Source of the DNA: Streptomyces sp. CB01881
Lineage (GTDB): Bacteria; Actinomycetota; Actinomycetes; Streptomycetales; Streptomycetaceae
Direction: 5' to 3'
Assembly: GCF_002953255.1 (NCBI RefSeq)
Contig: NZ_CP026498.1
Span: forward strand, 9,683,605 to 9,747,604
Length of the DNA: 64,000 nucleotides
Within the stretch, counting starts at the first letter, position 1; each line of letters starts with the position of its first letter. This document shows positions 59,657 to 64,000 of this stretch, in pieces. The position numbers and the translations under genes were made by a program. Below the pieces are notes generated by a model, which was not told the origin of the DNA, made no database searches, and saw only the letters and a list, made by a program, of their open reading frames with translations.

Positions 59657-61030
59657 GTGGCGCGGGTTGCGGTGATCGGTGGCGGTATCAGCGGGCTTGG
59701 GACGGCGCTCATGCTCGGCAGACGGGGCCACACGGTCACGTTGTTCGAGCAGGACACCCGGGCGGCCGGGGAGGACCTGAACCAGGACTTCTTCCGCTGG
59801 AACAGGCCCCGCGTCCCGCAGGCCGTCCAGCCCCACTCGTTCCTCGCGCCCGTACGCACCGTCCTGCTTGCCGAGACCCCTGACGTCTACGCGGACCTGC
59901 TGGCCCGCGGAGCCCGGGAGTACCACGACTTCGACTGGTTCGGTGAGCATCCGCCGCACCGGGACGGCGACGAGGACCTGGTGACCCTGCGCACCCGCCG
60001 CATCGTGCTGGAGGCCGCCCTGACCGCGGCCGTGCGGCAGGAACGGACCGTTGACGTGCGGCGGGGCTGCCGGGTGGACGCCCTCACCGTCGAGGAGGGC
60101 CGCCCTCCCCGGGTCACCGGTGTGCGGGTGGGCGCGGCAGTGCACCGGGCGGACCTCGTCGTCGACGCGTCCGGTCGGCGCTCACCGGTTCCCGCCTGGC
60201 TGACCGCGGCCGGCTGCCGCCCGCCCGTGGTCGAGAGCCACCGCGCCGGGATCGCCTACCTGTGCCGCTGGTACCGCCTGCGTGCCGACGGCCCCCGCGA
60301 CCCCGGGCGGGTGAAGCCCGGCTCGGCCGCGCCGTTCGCGCTCGCCGGCGTCTTCCCCTCCGACAACGACACCTTCGCGGTGAACGTGGTGCTCTCCACC
60401 GGCGATCCGACCCGCGGCGCGCTCACCGACCCCGACGTGTTCGAAGCCGTCGCCCGCCGCTTCCCCGCCACGGCCGCCTGGCTCGACCTGGACCCCGAGC
60501 CGCAGTCGCCGGTCCTCGCGATGGCCGGCCTGGACAACCGCTGGACCTCCCTCACCGACGACGACGGACCCGTCGTCACCGGCCTGGTCAACGCCGGGGA
60601 CAGCCTCGTCCACACCAACCCCACCCTGGGCCATGGCGTGGCCCTCGGCCTGCGCGCCGCCCAGCACCTCGCCGCCCATGCCGACGACATAGCCGCGGAC
60701 CCGGCCGGCTACCACGCCTGGACGGCGCAGGCCCTCCGCCCGTGGTTCGACGCACAGGTGACGGCCGACCGCGCCAACGAGGAGCGCCTCACCGAGAGCG
60801 CACCGCCCCCGGACCGGCGGGCTGCCGCCCTGGCCGCCTGCGCCTTCGACGACCCCGTCGTCATGAGGGCCCGTGCCCAGGTGCGCCATCTCCTGCAACC
60901 CGCCGAGGACGCCTACGGCACCGACGAGGTGGACCGGCACCTCGCCGCCTGGCTGGCCGCCCACCCGGAGTTCTCGCCGACGCACGACGGCCCGACCCGG
61001 GACCAGTGGGACGCGCTCGTCCCCGCCTGA
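59657..61030 (+). CDS. FAD-dependent oxidoreductase (flavin monooxygenase-like)
   Basis: 457 residues from GTG 59657, with AGGGGAG upstream. The dinucleotide-binding motif is VAVIGGGISGLGTALMLGRRG with the acidic end LFEQD. A second motif LVVDASGRRSPVPAWL and a third GLVNAGDSLVHTNPTLGHGVALGL (the GD motif of group A flavin monooxygenases and halogenases) are present. No W-x-W-x-I-P halogenase motif is visible. The C-terminal 100 residues are helical. Substrate unknown; stands alone, with a hairpin after it. Confidence 0.88.
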   Translation: MARVAVIGGGISGLGTALMLGRRGHTVTLFEQDTRAAGEDLNQDFFRWNRPRVPQAVQPHSFLAPVRTVLLAETPDVYADLLARGAREYHDFDWFGEHPPHRDGDEDLVTLRTRRIVLEAALTAAVRQERTVDVRRGCRVDALTVEEGRPPRVTGVRVGAAVHRADLVVDASGRRSPVPAWLTAAGCRPPVVESHRAGIAYLCRWYRLRADGPRDPGRVKPGSAAPFALAGVFPSDNDTFAVNVVLSTGDPTRGALTDPDVFEAVARRFPATAAWLDLDPEPQSPVLAMAGLDNRWTSLTDDDGPVVTGLVNAGDSLVHTNPTLGHGVALGLRAAQHLAAHADDIAADPAGYHAWTAQALRPWFDAQVTADRANEERLTESAPPPDRRAAALAACAFDDPVVMRARAQVRHLLQPAEDAYGTDEVDRHLAAWLAAHPEFSPTHDGPTRDQWDALVPA

Positions 61031-61055
61031 GCACGCGCCCGGCCCACAGGTGCCC

Positions 61056-61080
61056 GGTGCCGGCAACCCGGGCCGGCACC
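61056..61080. terminator. Bidirectional hairpin terminator
   Basis: Perfect 9-bp stem GGTGCCGGC and complement with a 7-nt loop, between convergent genes. Confidence 0.65.
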
Positions 61081-61108
61081 GCACCGGGTGCAGCACGGGA
61101 CGGCGGCA

Positions 61109-61981
61109 TCAGACCCGGTGCCGCCGCCCGTCGGCGCCGGCGTCCCGCCGGACCTCCGCGGGCCGATGGCTGTAGTGGACGGCCCCGTGTTCGAGTGCGA
61201 CGTGCCGAAGGCGGGGGTTTTCGGCGAAAGGCCGCAGGTCACCGTCCCGGACGACGGTGGTTCCGGTGAGCGCCACCCCGGTCAGGGACGGGTGGCCGGC
61301 GAGCGGGGCGAGCGAGTCCAGGGGACCGCAGTTCTCCAGGATCAGCTGCGTCAGGTGGGGCAGCCGGGCCGCGAACTCCACGGACGAGGTCTTCGCGCCG
61401 ATCAACCGGACCTCCTCCAGACGGGCGGCGGCGGAAAGGCAGGCGGTGTCGCGCAGGTGGCCGTCGTAGATCCACAGGGTCCGCAGCTCCGGCAGGCCCG
61501 CCGCACCCGTCAGGGCGACCTCGCCATTGCGCAGGCACTCGATCCGCAGGAACCGCAGCCGCGGGTGGGCGCCCAGGAGTTCCAGCGCGCCGTTGCGCCA
61601 GCCGAGTGCGGTGAGGGATTCGAGGGCGGGCAGAGCGGCCGCGCTCTCCAGGACGATGCCTGCGGGTGCCTCCAGTTCCGTGAGCGACACCAGTCCGGAG
61701 AGGTCGACCCGCCCCTTCTGCCGACTGCCGAGGTGCAGGACGGCGAGCCCGTGACAGGCGGACACCGGCCCCGGGTCGCGGACGCCCAGACCGAGCCGGA
61801 GCGAGCGGAGGTTCGGCAGGGCGGGGGCGAAGGAGAGGTCCAACGAGGAGCCCGGGCGATGGCAGCCGACGAGCAGGCCGTCGCAGCCACCGGAGCGGAA
61901 CGGCTCGGCGTACTCGGGCTGCCAGTCCTCGCAGGTGAGCTGCATCTCGGTGGTCCCCGAGGCGATCTTTCTGATCTTCAT
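61109..61981 (-). CDS. Leucine-rich repeat protein
   Basis: 290 residues from ATG 61981 (GGAG about 10 nt upstream). The sequence is a run of about ten repeats of the type LPNLRSLRLGLG, LVSLTELEAPAG, LPALESLTALGWRN, HPRLRFLRIE and LPELRTLWIYDGHL, spaced about 23 residues. This is the LRR solenoid. No signal peptide or membrane segment, so cytoplasmic. Such proteins serve as binding scaffolds; the partner is unknown. Confidence 0.85.
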   Translation of the reverse strand: MKIRKIASGTTEMQLTCEDWQPEYAEPFRSGGCDGLLVGCHRPGSSLDLSFAPALPNLRSLRLGLGVRDPGPVSACHGLAVLHLGSRQKGRVDLSGLVSLTELEAPAGIVLESAAALPALESLTALGWRNGALELLGAHPRLRFLRIECLRNGEVALTGAAGLPELRTLWIYDGHLRDTACLSAAARLEEVRLIGAKTSSVEFAARLPHLTQLILENCGPLDSLAPLAGHPSLTGVALTGTTVVRDGDLRPFAENPRLRHVALEHGAVHYSHRPAEVRRDAGADGRRHRV

Positions 61982-62125
61982 ACTGCGACTGGCTCCGCTC
62001 GCTGCCTGCATCCCGACCGGCACCCTGCCACAGGCTACTGACACCGCTGCGGGGCCGGGGGAAGGGTCCGGCTACGACAGCCCGAGTCTCCCCTCGACCC
62101 CGTCACCCCTCAGCCCGTCACCCGA

Positions 62126-62156
62126 AGTGGGAAGTCGGCCGCGTCGACTTCCCACT
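62126..62156 (-). terminator. Perfect 12-bp hairpin downstream of the TNase-like gene start region
   Basis: AGTGGGAAGTCG and its complement CGACTTCCCACT around a 7-nt loop, in the gap after the 62234 gene on the minus strand. Likely terminator for that gene. Confidence 0.6.
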
Positions 62157-62233
62157 CCACCCCGCCCTGGATGACCGCCGCCGGCCGGCATCTGCGGCGT
62201 GGCCGGCATCGGTCATGGCCGGACGCCCCCGGC

Positions 62234-63103
62234 TCACTTCTCCTCGAAGAGCAGGTCTTCCACGGGGTGGGTGAGCCGCAGGGTCTGCCCGTTGGTGATC
62301 TCCAGGATGCTGTGCAGCCCGGGGAGCTGCTTGCCGTCGGGGAGCGTGAAGACGTCGTTGGCCCCGGCCAGGAACGAGGGGAAGCAGGCCAGCGAGTCGC
62401 CGCCGAGGTCCAGGTAGTCCTTGAGCCGCCGGAAGAGCTTGGGGAGGATCACCACGTCCGTGTTGATCGACTTCATGTTGACGATCTTCGCGCCCGTGGT
62501 CGTCGCGTCCTGCGACCAGAGACCGTTGGCGGGGGGCGCAGCGGCCTGCACCTGGTGGACGAGGTTGGTCAGGACGCGGCGCAGGTCCTGGGGGAATCCC
62601 TGGTAGAAGGTCGGGTAGGCCAGCCCCTTCGACAGCAGGTGGTAGTTGGCGGTCTTCGCCAGGAGCTTGTCGTCCACGTTGATCTCGTAGCCGCTGGCCC
62701 CCGGCGCGTGGCCCCGGCCCACCAGTGCCACGCAGCGGCCGAGGCTGTCGGTGCCGCGGGTGAGGATGTAGCCGGCCACCCGGTCGGGCGTGACGCTGAC
62801 GGTCTCGTCCTTGTGGCGCTGGATGTCCACGAAGCCGAGCCAGTCGAGCAGTTCGTCCGCGGCGGCGTCGGCGTACGTCAGGGGCTGGTGCTCGTCGTGC
62901 TGGTTGGCGCCCGGGTAGTGGGTCTCCAGGGCGTCGATGGCCTCCAGCCGGACGTTGACGTGGCCGTCGGCGGAGGGCCGGAGCGGCTTCCCGTGGACGA
63001 GCTTCCACTCACCCACGTAGTCGGGGATGAACCCGATCGTGTCGCCGTCCGGCTTGGCCTGCGCGGAGATGTGGAACGAGCCCTTGATCAACAGCATCGA
63101 CAT
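62234..63103 (-). CDS. TNase/SNase-like protein of unknown function
   Basis: 289 residues from ATG 63103, with AGGGAG 6 nt upstream. The N-terminal part reads AKPDGDTIGFIPD, then VRLEAIDALETHYPG and ADAAADELLDWLGF, which follow the order of staphylococcal-nuclease-fold motifs (DGDT, VRL-x-GID-x-PE, A-x-x-A). The catalytic Arg/Glu set is only partly recognisable. The C-terminal 150 residues (VALVGRGHAPGASGYEINV on) form another domain of unknown type. No signal peptide. Nuclease activity is uncertain. Confidence 0.72.
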   Translation of the reverse strand: MSMLLIKGSFHISAQAKPDGDTIGFIPDYVGEWKLVHGKPLRPSADGHVNVRLEAIDALETHYPGANQHDEHQPLTYADAAADELLDWLGFVDIQRHKDETVSVTPDRVAGYILTRGTDSLGRCVALVGRGHAPGASGYEINVDDKLLAKTANYHLLSKGLAYPTFYQGFPQDLRRVLTNLVHQVQAAAPPANGLWSQDATTTGAKIVNMKSINTDVVILPKLFRRLKDYLDLGGDSLACFPSFLAGANDVFTLPDGKQLPGLHSILEITNGQTLRLTHPVEDLLFEEK

Positions 63104-63674
63104 GGTGACTCCCTGATGCTCTGTGCTGCTTGCTGGGGTGCTGCTCTGCTGGGGTGGCGTGCGTGCCCCGGTGGTGGCCGTGCCGGAGAAGCCCTGCTCC
63201 CGGGCGGACGCCCCGTGGGGCCGGCCGCGGTCGGGATCCGTTCGGGTGACGGCCCGGGCGGCGTCCGCCTCGGATCGCGGACGTCGGGCGGGCGGACGCT
63301 CCCGGCGGCCCGGGCGGGGTCCCGGCCGAACCGGGCCCCGGGTGACGGGACGCTGACCACATGCTCCGGCAGGGGCCGGACGGCCGCGAGCCGGCGCGGG
63401 ACGATCGGTGGTCACGCCGTCGCAACCGGTGCACACTGCCGTGAATATTCGTACACGGCTCTTGGTGTCGCAACCGCGCCCGGACGGGAGTCCCGGGGCG
63501 GGTGCGACGTTCACCCGCGCGCGCTCGCCCCCACGCGATACACCCACGTGATACACCCACGTGATTTCACCCGCTGTCCGACTCACCCGCTCTCCGATGC
63601 ACCCACGCAGGGATGCCCCGAGGTGCGCGCACCCCGGGGCGCCCACCGGGGCCAGGCCGGCTACCCGTAGCCGG
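63104..63674. other. 571-bp region without a supported gene
   Basis: GC-rich, with short repeats ACCCACGTGAT (63541-63565). ATTCGTACACGG near 63447 is the most AT-rich part and might contain a promoter for the 62234 gene. I see no ORF with a convincing start and codon pattern. Confidence 0.5.
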
Positions 63675-64000
63675 TTACCCGTAGGTGGGCCGCTGCGGCC
63701 AGCCCGCCGGCGAGTCCTCCCAGTCCTCCTGGCGCCCGTAGGGCGTGAGGTCGAGAACGCTGTTGCGGAAGACCAGCCGGTCCACCCCGCGCGAGTACGT
63801 GCTGTACGTCCGGTAGACGTCGTCCCCGTCGCACAGGAACACGCTCAGCAGGAAGCCGCCGCCGGCGCCGGTGTCCTCGGCGAACGAGGTGCCGTGCGAC
63901 GAGACGAACGGCAGCGTCCAGCCCGCCCGCTCCCTGTGCGCCTCGATCTGCGCGAGCGGCATGTTCGACACGTGCACCCAGGTGACCCCGCGCTCCGCCA
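63675..64000 (-). CDS. DUF899-family (thioredoxin-like) protein, 5' part beyond window
   Basis: The frame is open to the right edge, so the start lies outside. It reads ERGVTWVHVSNMPLAQIEA, RAGWTLPFVSSHGTSFAED, VFLCDGDDVYRTYSTYSRG and LDLTPYGRQEDW. These match the C-terminal half of DUF899 proteins, which have a thioredoxin-like fold and are about 220-260 residues; function is not established. Confidence 0.85.
   Translation of the reverse strand, partial: AERGVTWVHVSNMPLAQIEAHRERAGWTLPFVSSHGTSFAEDTGAGGGFLLSVFLCDGDDVYRTYSTYSRGVDRLVFRNSVLDLTPYGRQEDWEDSPAGWPQRPTYG

Overview
The window is very GC-rich, with GTG, ATG and TTG starts, AGGAG-type ribosome binding sites and overlapping stop/start codons. 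With its gene families (AfsR/SARP regulator, WXG100 proteins, MbtH/NRPS genes, FadR and TetR regulators, IS982-type transposase) it points to a streptomycete-like actinomycete (Streptomyces or Kitasatospora). I ran no database searches. Family names come from motifs I could read, and codon-level assignments were worked out by hand.

Layout. (1) 1-21025, minus strand: a type VII (ESX-like) secretion locus of eight genes transcribed right to left. It holds eccB, two WXG100-like proteins, a third small helical protein, a large ESX-substrate-like protein, a YbaB/EspL-like protein, a 99-residue helical protein and a giant ORF of at least 5037 codons that runs off the left edge. The giant ORF carries several enzymatic-looking modules: a papain/NlpC-like Cys-His module, two near-identical zincins, a protein-glutaminase-like module and an OTU-like module. 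(2) 21326-26132, plus strand: AfsR-like regulator, MBL-fold hydrolase, methyltransferase. (3) 26200-29003: a scar region with an IS982-type element, a relic of a related element, a transposase N-terminal fragment and a frameshifted alpha/beta hydrolase. (4) 29045-35896: a gamma-glutamyl amine (polyamine/ethanolamine-type) catabolic operon of permease, glutamine-synthetase-like ligase, class I amidotransferase, aldehyde dehydrogenase and SDR. A divergent FadR regulator faces it across a 24-bp palindrome. (5) 35965-38595: PhnA-like zinc protein and a secreted metallo-hydrolase-like protein with a discoidin-like domain.

(6) 38737-42552: a compact, possibly undescribed peptide system. A five-gene minus-strand operon encodes a CGGC-motif small protein, a PatG-C-terminal-like protein, an 8-Cys peptide, a subtilase and a small partner. 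A 6-Cys peptide with the same M-x-IPGF-x-AE N-terminus is divergently encoded. (7) 42716-54069: an NRPS locus with C-A-T and C-A-T-TE-MFS fusion enzymes, MbtH, a DHA2 exporter and a PhoD remnant. The second module reads as serine-activating and its thioesterase has Cys where Ser is usual. (8) 54329-64000: TetR with a truncated MFS remnant, SRPBCC protein, carotenoid oxygenase, TetR/SDR divergent pair, flavin monooxygenase-like enzyme, LRR protein, TNase-like protein and the end of a DUF899-type gene.

How parts may work together (inference): EccB and the WXG proteins would help export the giant multi-domain protein. The subtilase and PatG-like protein would process the Cys-rich peptides. The NRPS would make a small Ser-containing product exported by its own fused MFS domain. 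No rRNA, tRNA or CRISPR array was seen.
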